Source of the DNA: an uncultured Brevibacterium sp.
GTDB taxonomy: Bacteria; Actinomycetota; Actinomycetes; Actinomycetales; Brevibacteriaceae
Direction: 5' to 3'
Length of the DNA: 10,089 nucleotides
Assembly: GCA_943914815.1 (NCBI GenBank)
Contig: CALUDL010000060.1
Coordinates: 1-10,089, forward strand
Shown: positions 1-8,105 of the stretch, piece by piece
Numbering within the stretch: the stretch's first letter is position 1
Layout: every line of letters begins with the position of its first letter
Notes under the pieces: generated by a model
The model's input: the letters and a program-made list of their open reading frames with translations, nothing else
What the model was told of the DNA's origin: nothing
Databases searched by the model: none
Translations under genes and position numbers: made by a program

Positions 1-2000
1 GGTGGGAGTGGAATGTCAGAAGCCTTGTCGCTCGACGCGTACATGGTCTGAATGGCACCCAGGGTCTCTGTGTAGGCAAACCACTTGCCACCCTTAGGAG
101 CGCTCACTGGTGTGAGCGTCATCGTCGCACCATCGGGATACTTCGTGCGGTCCAGGGTTTCGCTTGAGAAACCTGGCCACACACGACCTGGCTGTTGAGC
201 CTGCGGAAGAATGTAGAGCTCGGTGCCCTTAGGACCAAGGACGTCGTAGCTTGGGTTAGCGAGCACGTTGCCTTCACGCTTCACTTTCGCAAGCTTCGTC
301 ACTTCCAAGGTCGTTGAGTCGATCGTGCGGGTCACGGACTCCGTTGCGTGCTGACGCGAATCGTCACCAAGCGCCACGGAAAGTTGACCGTTGACGTCCA
401 TGGCGCGCAAGTCCACATGCCCGTTGCTGATAGTGACAGGCGTGTTCAGGAGACTTCCGTCGGAACCGTCGTTTCCGTCATCCGGGTTGGGCGTTTCGTT
501 GCCCTCTCCTGGGTCCGGCGTGGTGGTAGCTCCGCCGTCAGAGAACTGGGTCTGGACAGGTTTGCCCGTGCCACTGACTTGTCCAAGGTCAATGGTTTCC
601 GTATTGCCAACGGTGGCGCGTGGCTGCGGCTCCAATGTCAGCCGGAGCGTGTACTGATCTCCCTTGCAGTATTCGCGATCTACCTGGAGACTGCGACGCC
701 CAGGACCACTGACGACATCAACCGAACACGTTGGCTCGTCGTAGCCTTCTTCGTAAAAGCCACCGGTCACGTTGTAGATGAGCGAGTCATCTGCGGGTTT
801 CGTGTCGATTGTGACCAGGTTTGCGTCACCTTGCGTGTGCGCGTTGACAGACACGTCACGCGAGCTGACCTGCACTTCCCCTGTAGAGAAGTCACCGGCA
901 GGGGCGTCGGGGGTTTCCATGGGGAACTGCCCAGCGTCCTGTGTGGTCACAGCGTTCTGCCCGGTGCTTGATGTCAGAGGCGCGCTGACCCAGCGTGCAG
1001 CGCCCTTGGTGGGCACAAAGACGGCCTGGAATGCCGAGGTGTTGGAGCCGATCATTTCGCTCCACGTTGCTTTGCCACCTGTGACGGGAACTTCGGCGAG
1101 GTGGTAGCCGTCGATGTAGAACACGACCGTACCTTCAGCGGCGTCATTACCGGCGTTGAAGGTGAGGTCGGTGAGGTTCTTGTCGCCGTCTTTTTCGCTA
1201 CCGGCGTGTGGGGCGATGGTGAAGCTCGGAGAAGAAGGTCCGGTGACGCTTGCGGCCTTGTCGTAGGCGGTCTTAACGTCGCCGAGTTTTTCATCTGCAG
1301 GGTTCGTACCGCCCACGCGCCACACCAGCGTGGTTGGTTTCGAGGCGGTGAAGGCGCCGGCAGTCGTCCGTGCACTTGCGTCGAAAGTGACTTCGTAGCG
1401 GCCCGGCTTGGTGAAGGTCGTGATGTTGTGGGTGTGCGTGCCCGGGTCGAGCCACACGGTACGTGAAACCTTGTCGTGGGAGGAGAACAAGCGAGTTACG
1501 GGCAGGTTCCCGAACGTCGAGTAGTTGAACATGTTCATCTCGCCAGGGCCGTTGAAGCCCACGAGTTCCAAAGCGAAGTTCTTGTCACGGAACTTTTCGA
1601 TAGGAACTCCAGTGTCAGCGCCAAAGCCTGACCAAATGGGGCTGTTACCGGGCCCGGGGACCTGTGGCGCCATGTAGAGAAGCTGGCCGTTCTTGCCAAG
1701 GAAGCCGAGGCGGTGGTCGTCTGTGACCGGGAAGATGTAGTTCTGGCTACCGTCGTCGTTGTAGCCACGGCCCACCCAGTTGGCGGTCTTGTCGAGCGGA
1801 GCTGTTTTCCCGTTGGACTGTGAGTTGATGTCGAATGTGTTGGACGCTTTGTTCCAAAAAACTTTGGGTGCGTCAATGTGTGCTTTCGTCTCGACGTTGC
1901 GATCGTCATCTGGCCCCGCAAAGGCGGGAACAGTGGCGAACGAAAAAGCAGTGATCGCAACAGCAGCGAGCGAGGCACAGGCTGCACGAAGTGCGCGCAT
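1..2000 (-). CDS. Secreted choice-of-anchor M domain surface protein, 3' end outside the window
   Basis: An open frame of 666 codons starts at the ATG at 2000 and runs off the left edge without a stop. Residues 1-28 form a signal peptide: two arginines near the start, a hydrophobic stretch, and a likely cleavage after VPAFA. Residues about 35-230 match the actinobacterial choice-of-anchor M / surface-anchored repeat (TIGR03769-like), with WSGFGADTG at 123, a LELVGFNGPGEMNMF block, and VWRVGG near 227. A probable Ig-like segment with FYIDGYHLAEV follows near 295-305. A linker rich in Thr, Pro, Gly, Asp and Glu (about 485-515) leads into a second, diverged copy of the anchor M domain (from about 519; ELYILPQ, WPGF). 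Family members are exported, often have a C-terminal anchor (here unseen), and often sit beside metal ABC transporter genes. A role in metal uptake or adhesion is inference. The start is fixed by a strong Shine-Dalgarno. The frame was checked at many points and shows no stop. Confidence 0.9.
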   Translation of the reverse strand, partial: MRALRAACASLAAVAITAFSFATVPAFAGPDDDRNVETKAHIDAPKVFWNKASNTFDINSQSNGKTAPLDKTANWVGRGYNDDGSQNYIFPVTDDHRLGFLGKNGQLLYMAPQVPGPGNSPIWSGFGADTGVPIEKFRDKNFALELVGFNGPGEMNMFNYSTFGNLPVTRLFSSHDKVSRTVWLDPGTHTHNITTFTKPGRYEVTFDASARTTAGAFTASKPTTLVWRVGGTNPADEKLGDVKTAYDKAASVTGPSSPSFTIAPHAGSEKDGDKNLTDLTFNAGNDAAEGTVVFYIDGYHLAEVPVTGGKATWSEMIGSNTSAFQAVFVPTKGAARWVSAPLTSSTGQNAVTTQDAGQFPMETPDAPAGDFSTGEVQVSSRDVSVNAHTQGDANLVTIDTKPADDSLIYNVTGGFYEEGYDEPTCSVDVVSGPGRRSLQVDREYCKGDQYTLRLTLEPQPRATVGNTETIDLGQVSGTGKPVQTQFSDGGATTTPDPGEGNETPNPDDGNDGSDGSLLNTPVTISNGHVDLRAMDVNGQLSVALGDDSRQHATESVTRTIDSTTLEVTKLAKVKREGNVLANPSYDVLGPKGTELYILPQAQQPGRVWPGFSSETLDRTKYPDGATMTLTPVSAPKGGKWFAYTETLGAIQTMYASSDKASDIPLP

Positions 2001-2014
2001 GAACCCCTCCTTTA
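2001..2014 (-). promoter_or_regulatory. Strong ribosome binding site of the surface protein gene
   Basis: On the minus strand the sequence TAAAGGAGGGG lies just before the ATG at 2000, with the AGGAGG core at 2007-2012 and six bases to the start codon. This near-perfect Shine-Dalgarno decides the start and contrasts with the apparently leaderless starts of the defence genes. Confidence 0.85.
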
Positions 2015-2046
2015 GTGGTAAGAAATCTCACTGACAAGAGCCAGCG

Positions 2047-2077
2047 AAATAACATTATTTTGACACAAGGATCCTTG
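2047..2077 (-). promoter_or_regulatory. Two adjacent palindromes upstream of the surface protein gene
   Basis: Two short inverted repeats lie 47-77 bases before the ATG. The first (2047-2060) has arms AAATAA and TTATTT around two bases. The second (2066-2077) is the perfect 12-base palindrome CAAGGATCCTTG. The AT-rich first element could be an operator or overlap a -10 box, and no convincing -35/-10 pair could be fixed. Since anchor M proteins often go with zinc or manganese transporters, a metal-responsive repressor such as Zur is a candidate, but the match to known Zur boxes is weak. Confidence 0.4.
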
Positions 2078-2476
2078 CCGTATAAATAAGTGCCCACGAA
2101 TGCTATGCAGGGTTGCTTATACGCCGTGCTGAGCCGATAAAAACAGGGTTCATGAGGATGAGGGGCGCTAGAGTACACACTCCCCGCGGTAGCGGTCTAA
2201 GTGCGGCAGGCAGAAACAGGGAAAGACCCCTAACTTGACCGACCCATACCCACATTTGGGGATTAACGCGGATTAAGCCGCACAACGAATTTTGGCATCA
2301 GCAAGAGCCGCCCACAATGTGAACGGCTCCAGATACTCCTTCAACACCTGGTTGACGAGCTGGCTCTAGTTTAATACCCGGCTAACCGGACGCATAGGTG
2401 AGTAGCCCACAGCCACCTCTTCAAAAGGGGATCACACAGAAGCAGATCTCCTTGAGCCTGACCGCTAAAAACCCAC
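2078..2476. other. Intergenic stretch without an intact gene
   Basis: This region separates the end of the type ISP gene from the promoter of the surface protein gene. I see no tRNA, no intact coding frame and no clear intrinsic terminator with a U-tract. It holds a compound inverted repeat at 2305-2329: outer arms GAGCCG/CGGCTC and inner arms CACA/TGTG, separated by a CC/AA mismatch and centred on one base. It also holds a possible gene remnant, listed separately. Confidence 0.6.
2273..2365 (-). pseudogene. Possible C-terminal remnant of an unidentified gene
   Basis: Thirty codons follow an in-frame TAG and end at TAA (2273-2275). They read roughly SQLVNQVLKEYLEP, then FTLWAALADAKIRCAA and a stop. 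The run is free of low-complexity sequence and looks like a protein C-terminus. There is no usable start codon or ribosome binding site, and I do not recognise the family. It may be the end of a deleted gene, possibly from a mobile element, or it may be chance. The inverted repeat at 2305-2329 lies inside it. Confidence 0.25.
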
Positions 2477-5400
2477 CTATTTCTTCAGCGTGAGCTTGGG
2501 TAGCGACTTCACGATCTTCACCGTCTCCACACTCACATGGGTGACCTTCTTGATGAGGTCCACAATGTAGCGCGGGTTCCCGTGCTCCAGGCCCCAATCA
2601 TTGGGGTCATTGACAACGCCGGAAGCCTTGTCCGTCTTCACCTGATAGCGATCCAGAATCCACTCCAACGCCGAACGCGACCCCAGCACATACTCACGCG
2701 CTTCATCCGGGATACCCGTCAACGTGATGTTGTCGTTCACCACGATTTGGCTCTTGTCAGGAGTACCCCAGCTCAGCTTCTTCACCCGATAAAACTCAGG
2801 ATCACCATCGTCACCCAAGACGGTTTCTTCACCCAACGGATACTCCGACTGGTCCTCATAGCGGATGTGCAACTCAAGCAGGCGCTCACCCGCCTCCACG
2901 AACTTCCGGAAATCCTCCGAGGTGTCCGGCAACGGGATCCTGGGCAACTTCCGCTTCAGGTCCGCCGCATACGTGGTGCGGTACTGCTCCGAATGCAACA
3001 GCGCGTAAATGCTCGCGAAAATATCGTCCTTAGTCACATCCGCACCAAACGCTGCCCGGTAGCGGACAAGCGCGTCATCGGAAATATTGTCGATCCTCCG
3101 GTAACCGTTCACCACGGTGTCACTCGTCGGTTTCCCGCCACCGAGGTCGAACGCAGCTTGCATGTCTCCCTCACCCGAGTTTTCGTCTAGTTTCTCGTAC
3201 GTGAACCGCGGGAAGAACTGGCCAGTCTCAATTAGATGCAGGTCGGGGATAGCGCCTACAGCCAAAGCTGCGAAGTTATGTCCGCTACCACCAGACAAGC
3301 AGTAAAAACCGTAGTTCTCCATCCCCGCTTCCGGGAACATGCGGGGGACTTGATAGACCATGTCATTCAAATCCCTAGAAAAATACAAGTTTTGCTTCTG
3401 GAACGGCCGGTACATTGCTTGCCGAACGGCTGAACCGTCGTAGTAGATCTTCTTGCGCCGAGCAAGATTGCCGAGCAAACTGCGGTTCCAAGAGATCTTT
3501 GTTGGGTCGTAGTCAACATGCGTTTTGGCTTCGTCGAGCCGACCTTTCGCTGTATCACTCAAAGGCGCAAATGAAGCCAAGGCGTCATCGTAGGTGTCGA
3601 GCATTGACCTGATACTGCGAGTCAATCTCTTCTGAGAAGAGTTGTAACACCATGCGTCTCGACCTGTTTTCAAACCAGCTGAGTATGTCAAAAACACGGA
3701 CGCGTGGTTGCTGTCGGATTCTTTATCGCCCAGCGGCGTATAGTTCTCGAAACTTCCTGAGGACTGATTGATCCATTCGCCACGCTCGTTCGGCTCGAGT
3801 TCCGACCACTCGAGGGTCTCGACAATCGACGCCTCGACAATCTCCAGTTTTTGTTCACGGCTCAGATAGTCACCAATGTCGCGGTAGTGCAGAACACAGT
3901 CCCCGTGGTGTGCCGGATCTTTCACGGCCAAAATGATAGCCACGGTAGTGCGACTGCCTGCGCCGAATACATTTCCACTTTCCGCGCGACGCCGCTCACC
4001 GGAACCATACGCATTCCCACGAAGATTGTAGACATACAGATGGTCAAAGTCTTCTAACAAACTCTTGCGTAGACCGTCGGTCGCCTTGGAATCGATATAA
4101 CCACCGTTAGTGACATACGCCAAGACCCCTTTGTCACCCAAACGGTCCGTGCCCCAGCGGATGGCTCGGATGTATGAGTCGTACAGGCTGTTGACGTTCC
4201 CGCCCTTGGCCATTCGGTTAGCAACATATGTAGTGCGAATCCGCTCATCCAGTGTCGGATACGCCTGATTCGCGTTGTTGTCGTTCGCGCTGGTCTGCCC
4301 CACCGAGTATGGAGGGTTACCGATGATCACCTGGATGGGGTTGTTCAGCTGACGCACCGCACGGTCGTTGTTCTGTGTGAACATTGTGGTGTCCAGGGTG
4401 TCGCCGTCTTCAGTCATCTGGAAGGTATCTGTAAGAACAATTCCCTCAAATGGCGCATACTCACCTCCCACAACACCGTGGTACGTGGCTTCAATGTTGA
4501 TCGCCGCCACGTAGTACGCCAACAGCATGATTTCATTGGCGTGAAGTTCATTCGCGTACTTACGAGCAAGGTCGTGCGGGCTGATGATGCCCGACTGGAT
4601 GAGCCGCACAATGAATGTGCCCGTTCCCGTGAACGGATCCAGCACGTGAACACCCTCGTCGGTCAGCCCCTTGCCAAAGTGCTTCTTTGACAGCTGATCC
4701 ACCGACCGCAAAATGAAGTCCACAACCTCAACCGGGGTGTAGACAATACCCAGAGCTTCGGCCTGCTTGGGGAACGCCTTCTTGAAGAAGTTTTCGTACA
4801 GCTCCGTGATGATCCGCTGTTTTCCAGAAGCATTGTCGATGCCCTCGGCACGCCGAGCAACCGACGCATAGAACCCGTCAAGCTCATGGGTTTCAGCACG
4901 CAGGTTATTACCCTCCAGCACCTGCACCATGGAGTCCATCACCCGGCTCACTGGGTTGTGAGCCGCAAAGTCATAGCCCTCAAACAGTGCGTCGAACACA
5001 GGCTTGGTGATGATGTGTTGGGACAGCATGGACACCGCATCAACGTCGGTGACCCCGTCATTGAGGTTCGCCCGCAACGCCTTAACGAACTGCGCGAAAT
5101 CACGCTCCACCTCGGCGGTGGGGTCATCAAAGACCAGCGAGCTTATACGGTCAGTGTGTGCCTGAGCGATCTTGGCGATCTCGCCCGACCAGTTCTCCCA
5201 GTACTCACGGTCCCCGACCTTCTCCACGATCTTGGCGTAGATCGAGTCATTCCAGTCTTCAAGACCGGGGAACTCGAGGGCGAGCTCCCCTTGTGCGTAC
5301 TCGTTCGGGTCGACAACGACGACCTTCCCGTCGTCGTCAACCGCAACCGTGTCCACCTCGATCTTGGAGTCGCGGTTCTGCTGCAGGTCGATCTTGTTGA

Positions 5401-7345
5401 TGATCGCCTCAAAACGGTCGTCGTGCGAGCGCAAAGCGTTGAGCACCGACCAAATGACCTTGTAGCGTTTATTGTCTTTCAGCGCCTGTTCGGGCGTCAT
5501 GCCCGCGGGGATCGTGACCGGCAGAATGATGTAGCCGTAGTCTTTGCCTTCTGCACGTCGCATAACGCGCCCAACCGACTGAACGACGTCAACCTGAGAA
5601 TTGCGCGGGCTGAAGAACCCAACGGCATCGAGCGTGGGAACATCGACACCTTCGGACAAGCAGCGCGCGTTCATCAGCACACGAGCTTCCCTGGGGTCTT
5701 CAGAGCTTTCAGCCAACCAGCGCAGGTGGCTGTTGCGCACAGCAACGTTCATGCTTCCGTCAACGTGCTCGGATTTGATGGTGAGGTCCGCAGCGTTTGC
5801 TTCACTACCTTGAGCGAGTTCTTGTGAGACCAGTTCCAGTGAGCGTGCAATCTTCTGCGATTCGCGGATATTTGAGGCGAAACCGACTGCGCGCTTTAGT
5901 GGGAGGCGGGCCTTGGTTTCGTTGGGTTCGTTAGGGTCAGCGGGGGCGGCCGGGTCTGCGGGGTCAGCGCCTCGGGTGGTCATGCCTTTCCAGAAGCCCA
6001 CGAGTTTGGCAACGTCGTCGATTTTCAGCTGGCCGTCTTCATCGCGGAGCACGTTCTGCATGTGCTTGTTTACCGAATCTTCGTGCACAGCCAACACGAT
6101 GACTTTGTAGTCCGTGAGCAGGCCACGTTCTACGGCATCGCCAAAGCCTAAGCGGTAGAACTCAGGGCCGTAGAGCGCTTCGTCATCCATGGAGGCCACA
6201 ACAACGGACTGCTCATCCGCTTTCTTGCGGGTAGCTTCGTCGAACACGCGCGGTGTAGCCGTCATGTACAGGCGTTTGGCTGCGTGGATGAAGTCCTGGT
6301 TGTGGACCTTGGTGAATGCGCTTTCTTCTTTACCGGCAAGGTTGGCGCCCGTTGTGCGGTGAGCTTCATCGCAGATCACTAGGTCGAAGTCAGGCAGGCC
6401 CTCTTTCTGGGCTTGGGCGATCACGTCGATCGACTGGTACGTGGAGAACACAATGGTGCGTCCACCCAGACCTTCAAGACGGGCGTACCCGGCGAGCAGC
6501 TGAGCGGAATCTGTGGTGGCAGGAATCAGAAGGTCGATTGTCGACACATCCGCGTCAATGTTCTTACCCACCTTGGTGTCCGAACACACGGCGAAGGCGT
6601 CGAACGGGTTTGTGGCATCGCGTTTCCACTCCGTGAGTGTTTGGGAGAGCAAGGCGATTGAGGGGACTAGGAAAAGAACGTGGGAGTTGGATTCGGTCAG
6701 TTGTTCGACCACCTGGAGTGCGGTGTACGTTTTACCCGTACCGCACGCCATGATGAGCTTGCCGCGGTCATGGGTTTTGAAACCGTTGCCGATCGCGTCC
6801 AATGCTGCCTGCTGGTGGGGGCGGACGGACTTCTTGTCGTCGCTTCGGACCATGCGGTCTGGCTGGTCGAGTGAGAACTGTGACCAGTCGATGGGCGCTT
6901 TCTCGAGTTCCCTCAGGCCCAAGTAGTTAAAGGGCTTGTCCAGTGTTTCGACTACAGCCTTAGCGTTCTTTCCCAACCCTTTGATCGATGTGGAGACAAA
7001 AAGACGCTGGCCGAATTCGTCCGTTGCTGAAGCGGAAATAAACGAGTCGAGGTTAGCCTTGCTGATGGCTCTGTCGGGGTCATAAAACTTCGCCTGGATA
7101 GCCACAAGAGTGCCGTCACGGTGTTTCGCAACCAGGTCCACACCTATATCACTGCGCCCAGCCTTGCCTGGGTATTCGTCCCACAACCACACTTTGGTGA
7201 AGTCAGACGCATAGGCTGGGTCAGTCATGAAGTATGACCGCATGAGCCGCTCAAACTTGGAGCCCTTGTCCCGCTCGTCGAGGGCGTTGTAGTACAGGCG
7301 GTCGAACAACCTACCGAATGCGTCATTGTCTGTGGTGCGTGGCAT
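2477..7345 (-). CDS. Type ISP restriction-modification enzyme (nuclease-helicase-methyltransferase)
   Basis: A single 1622-residue chain, close to LlaGI/LlaBIII, which are just under 1600 residues. Numbering is from the ATG at 7345. The N-terminal Mrr-like nuclease shows E32, D70 and Q84-A-K86. The SF2 translocase follows: Walker A CGTGKT with K205, DEAH at 326-329, MTATPR at 361-366, and QSVGRVMRR at 589-597. The N6-adenine methyltransferase has motif I DPFTGTGTF at 903 and NPPY at 1010-1013. The rest, to about 1622, is expected to recognise the target sequence. In this family the enzyme methylates one strand of an asymmetric site, and two head-to-head translocating copies cut unmodified DNA. 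The frame extends upstream to a TTG at 7462, but that start has no ribosome binding site. The ATG suits the family N-terminus and follows a -10-like box by six bases. An Ala/Asp/Pro-rich insert lies near 456-477. The gene lies 163 bases after rloB on the same strand. The target sequence cannot be read from the protein. Confidence 0.93.
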   Translation of the reverse strand: MPRTTDNDAFGRLFDRLYYNALDERDKGSKFERLMRSYFMTDPAYASDFTKVWLWDEYPGKAGRSDIGVDLVAKHRDGTLVAIQAKFYDPDRAISKANLDSFISASATDEFGQRLFVSTSIKGLGKNAKAVVETLDKPFNYLGLRELEKAPIDWSQFSLDQPDRMVRSDDKKSVRPHQQAALDAIGNGFKTHDRGKLIMACGTGKTYTALQVVEQLTESNSHVLFLVPSIALLSQTLTEWKRDATNPFDAFAVCSDTKVGKNIDADVSTIDLLIPATTDSAQLLAGYARLEGLGGRTIVFSTYQSIDVIAQAQKEGLPDFDLVICDEAHRTTGANLAGKEESAFTKVHNQDFIHAAKRLYMTATPRVFDEATRKKADEQSVVVASMDDEALYGPEFYRLGFGDAVERGLLTDYKVIVLAVHEDSVNKHMQNVLRDEDGQLKIDDVAKLVGFWKGMTTRGADPADPAAPADPNEPNETKARLPLKRAVGFASNIRESQKIARSLELVSQELAQGSEANAADLTIKSEHVDGSMNVAVRNSHLRWLAESSEDPREARVLMNARCLSEGVDVPTLDAVGFFSPRNSQVDVVQSVGRVMRRAEGKDYGYIILPVTIPAGMTPEQALKDNKRYKVIWSVLNALRSHDDRFEAIINKIDLQQNRDSKIEVDTVAVDDDGKVVVVDPNEYAQGELALEFPGLEDWNDSIYAKIVEKVGDREYWENWSGEIAKIAQAHTDRISSLVFDDPTAEVERDFAQFVKALRANLNDGVTDVDAVSMLSQHIITKPVFDALFEGYDFAAHNPVSRVMDSMVQVLEGNNLRAETHELDGFYASVARRAEGIDNASGKQRIITELYENFFKKAFPKQAEALGIVYTPVEVVDFILRSVDQLSKKHFGKGLTDEGVHVLDPFTGTGTFIVRLIQSGIISPHDLARKYANELHANEIMLLAYYVAAINIEATYHGVVGGEYAPFEGIVLTDTFQMTEDGDTLDTTMFTQNNDRAVRQLNNPIQVIIGNPPYSVGQTSANDNNANQAYPTLDERIRTTYVANRMAKGGNVNSLYDSYIRAIRWGTDRLGDKGVLAYVTNGGYIDSKATDGLRKSLLEDFDHLYVYNLRGNAYGSGERRRAESGNVFGAGSRTTVAIILAVKDPAHHGDCVLHYRDIGDYLSREQKLEIVEASIVETLEWSELEPNERGEWINQSSGSFENYTPLGDKESDSNHASVFLTYSAGLKTGRDAWCYNSSQKRLTRSIRSMLDTYDDALASFAPLSDTAKGRLDEAKTHVDYDPTKISWNRSLLGNLARRKKIYYDGSAVRQAMYRPFQKQNLYFSRDLNDMVYQVPRMFPEAGMENYGFYCLSGGSGHNFAALAVGAIPDLHLIETGQFFPRFTYEKLDENSGEGDMQAAFDLGGGKPTSDTVVNGYRRIDNISDDALVRYRAAFGADVTKDDIFASIYALLHSEQYRTTYAADLKRKLPRIPLPDTSEDFRKFVEAGERLLELHIRYEDQSEYPLGEETVLGDDGDPEFYRVKKLSWGTPDKSQIVVNDNITLTGIPDEAREYVLGSRSALEWILDRYQVKTDKASGVVNDPNDWGLEHGNPRYIVDLIKKVTHVSVETVKIVKSLPKLTLKK

Positions 7346-7351
7346 AAGTCT

Positions 7352-7360
7352 TTTGTACCA
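7352..7360 (-). promoter_or_regulatory. Candidate extended -10 of the type ISP gene
   Basis: On the minus strand TGGTACAAA is followed by six bases and then the ATG at 7345. This is the geometry of a leaderless transcript, and the TG one base before the hexamer resembles an extended -10. The hexamer lacks the usual final T, so the call is weak. The gap between rloB and this ATG (7346-7508) shows no ribosome binding site near either possible start. Confidence 0.35.
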
Positions 7361-7508
7361 GGTTGAGCTCCCACAGCCACGGGAACACACGGGAATCCTG
7401 GGTTCCCCTTCAGCATCCAGCGTGACCTCCGGGCCGTGCCCATGTGGGAGAGCAAACTTCAAGCTCGTGACATTGGTTTTTAGTTACGCTTCACGCACTA
7501 TGCAAGGT

Positions 7509-8105
7509 TCATTTTCCTTGTAAGAGATCAATAAGTATTGGCATTGACGAGGATGGATCAGGTCCTTGTCGGCCTGATCTCATCTCAGGGTCAGCCGCCC
7601 GAGCCGTCTTGCAAGCGTTGTGCACACTGCCGTACGGGAATCTCGGCGAGAGAGTCTTGCCCTTGACCAGGTCCAACTTACTGACGGCTTCATCGAGCTG
7701 GGCCGAAGATAGTGCCGAGCGCTTATTTTCGGCGTGCCATCGTAGCCAGACTTCAAACTTAAGATTTGAGATCAGTAGCTTGATCCCCTCCTGCTTTGCG
7801 AGCTCTATAGCTGCGCGTAGCGTTTGGTGTTTATCGACATCAACCAGGCACACGCAATGGTCGAACTGCTCTTTATCCTTTTGTAGTGCCCCGTTCCGCA
7901 GTTTTATACACTTCTGAACCACTCTCAGCGGATCTTTACCCACAGAAACGGTCTTCACAGTCGCATTTGTGCATTTACTTCGCAGGAATTGTTGCAATCC
8001 CTCAATATACTGTGGCTCAGTGAGAGTTCCTTCCGTGACAACAAGGATGCGTTGCGCAAACTGCCGTTGTGGTCGACTAGGGCTTCGACGACGTTTGGCT
8101 GCCAC
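7509..8105 (-). CDS. rloB: RloB-family protein, putative TOPRIM-like effector
   Basis: 198 residues with a GTG start, ending in TGA. A basic N-terminus (AAKRRRSPSRPQRQ) leads into ILVVTEGTLTEPQYIEGL, with E25 and E30; then CVCLVDVDKH with D89 and D91; then ISNLKFEVWLRWH at 112-124, the counterpart of the SNPxFExWxxxH signature of the RloB family (PF13707). The Glu followed later by a DxD pair on predicted beta strands resembles the metal site of TOPRIM nucleases, so a nuclease role is plausible but inferred. The start codon overlaps the rloA stop by one base (TAGTG). A GGGGAGG Shine-Dalgarno at 8116-8122 lies inside rloA, so the two are translationally coupled. The usual partner of RloB is an RloA-type ATPase, as seen here. 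Biochemical activity of this family is not established to my knowledge. Confidence 0.85.
   Translation of the reverse strand: MAAKRRRSPSRPQRQFAQRILVVTEGTLTEPQYIEGLQQFLRSKCTNATVKTVSVGKDPLRVVQKCIKLRNGALQKDKEQFDHCVCLVDVDKHQTLRAAIELAKQEGIKLLISNLKFEVWLRWHAENKRSALSSAQLDEAVSKLDLVKGKTLSPRFPYGSVHNACKTARAADPEMRSGRQGPDPSSSMPILIDLLQGK

Noticed and set aside
348..971. Plus-strand open frame of 207 codons
   Set aside because: Antisense to the surface protein gene, whose signal peptide, domains and ribosome binding site support the minus strand.
1535..1987. Minus-strand frame of 150 codons inside the surface protein gene
   Set aside because: An out-of-frame shadow. The translation is rich in Thr, Ser and Arg, while the overlapping frame from 2000 gives a clean anchor M domain.
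2103..2285. Minus-strand frame of 60 codons in the intergenic region
   Set aside because: No start signal, composition like random high-G+C DNA, and no recognisable motif.
2460..2479. Possible terminator just after the type ISP stop
   Set aside because: There is a run of five T on the minus strand, but no stable GC-rich stem before it.
2537..3190. Plus-strand open frame of 217 codons
   Set aside because: Antisense to the C-terminal part of the type ISP gene, with no family features.
4886..5827. Long plus-strand open frame of 313 codons
   Set aside because: It lies wholly antisense to the helicase and methyltransferase-linker parts of the type ISP gene, whose motifs are unmistakable. It has no ribosome binding site or recognisable domain and arises from the G+C bias of the opposite strand.
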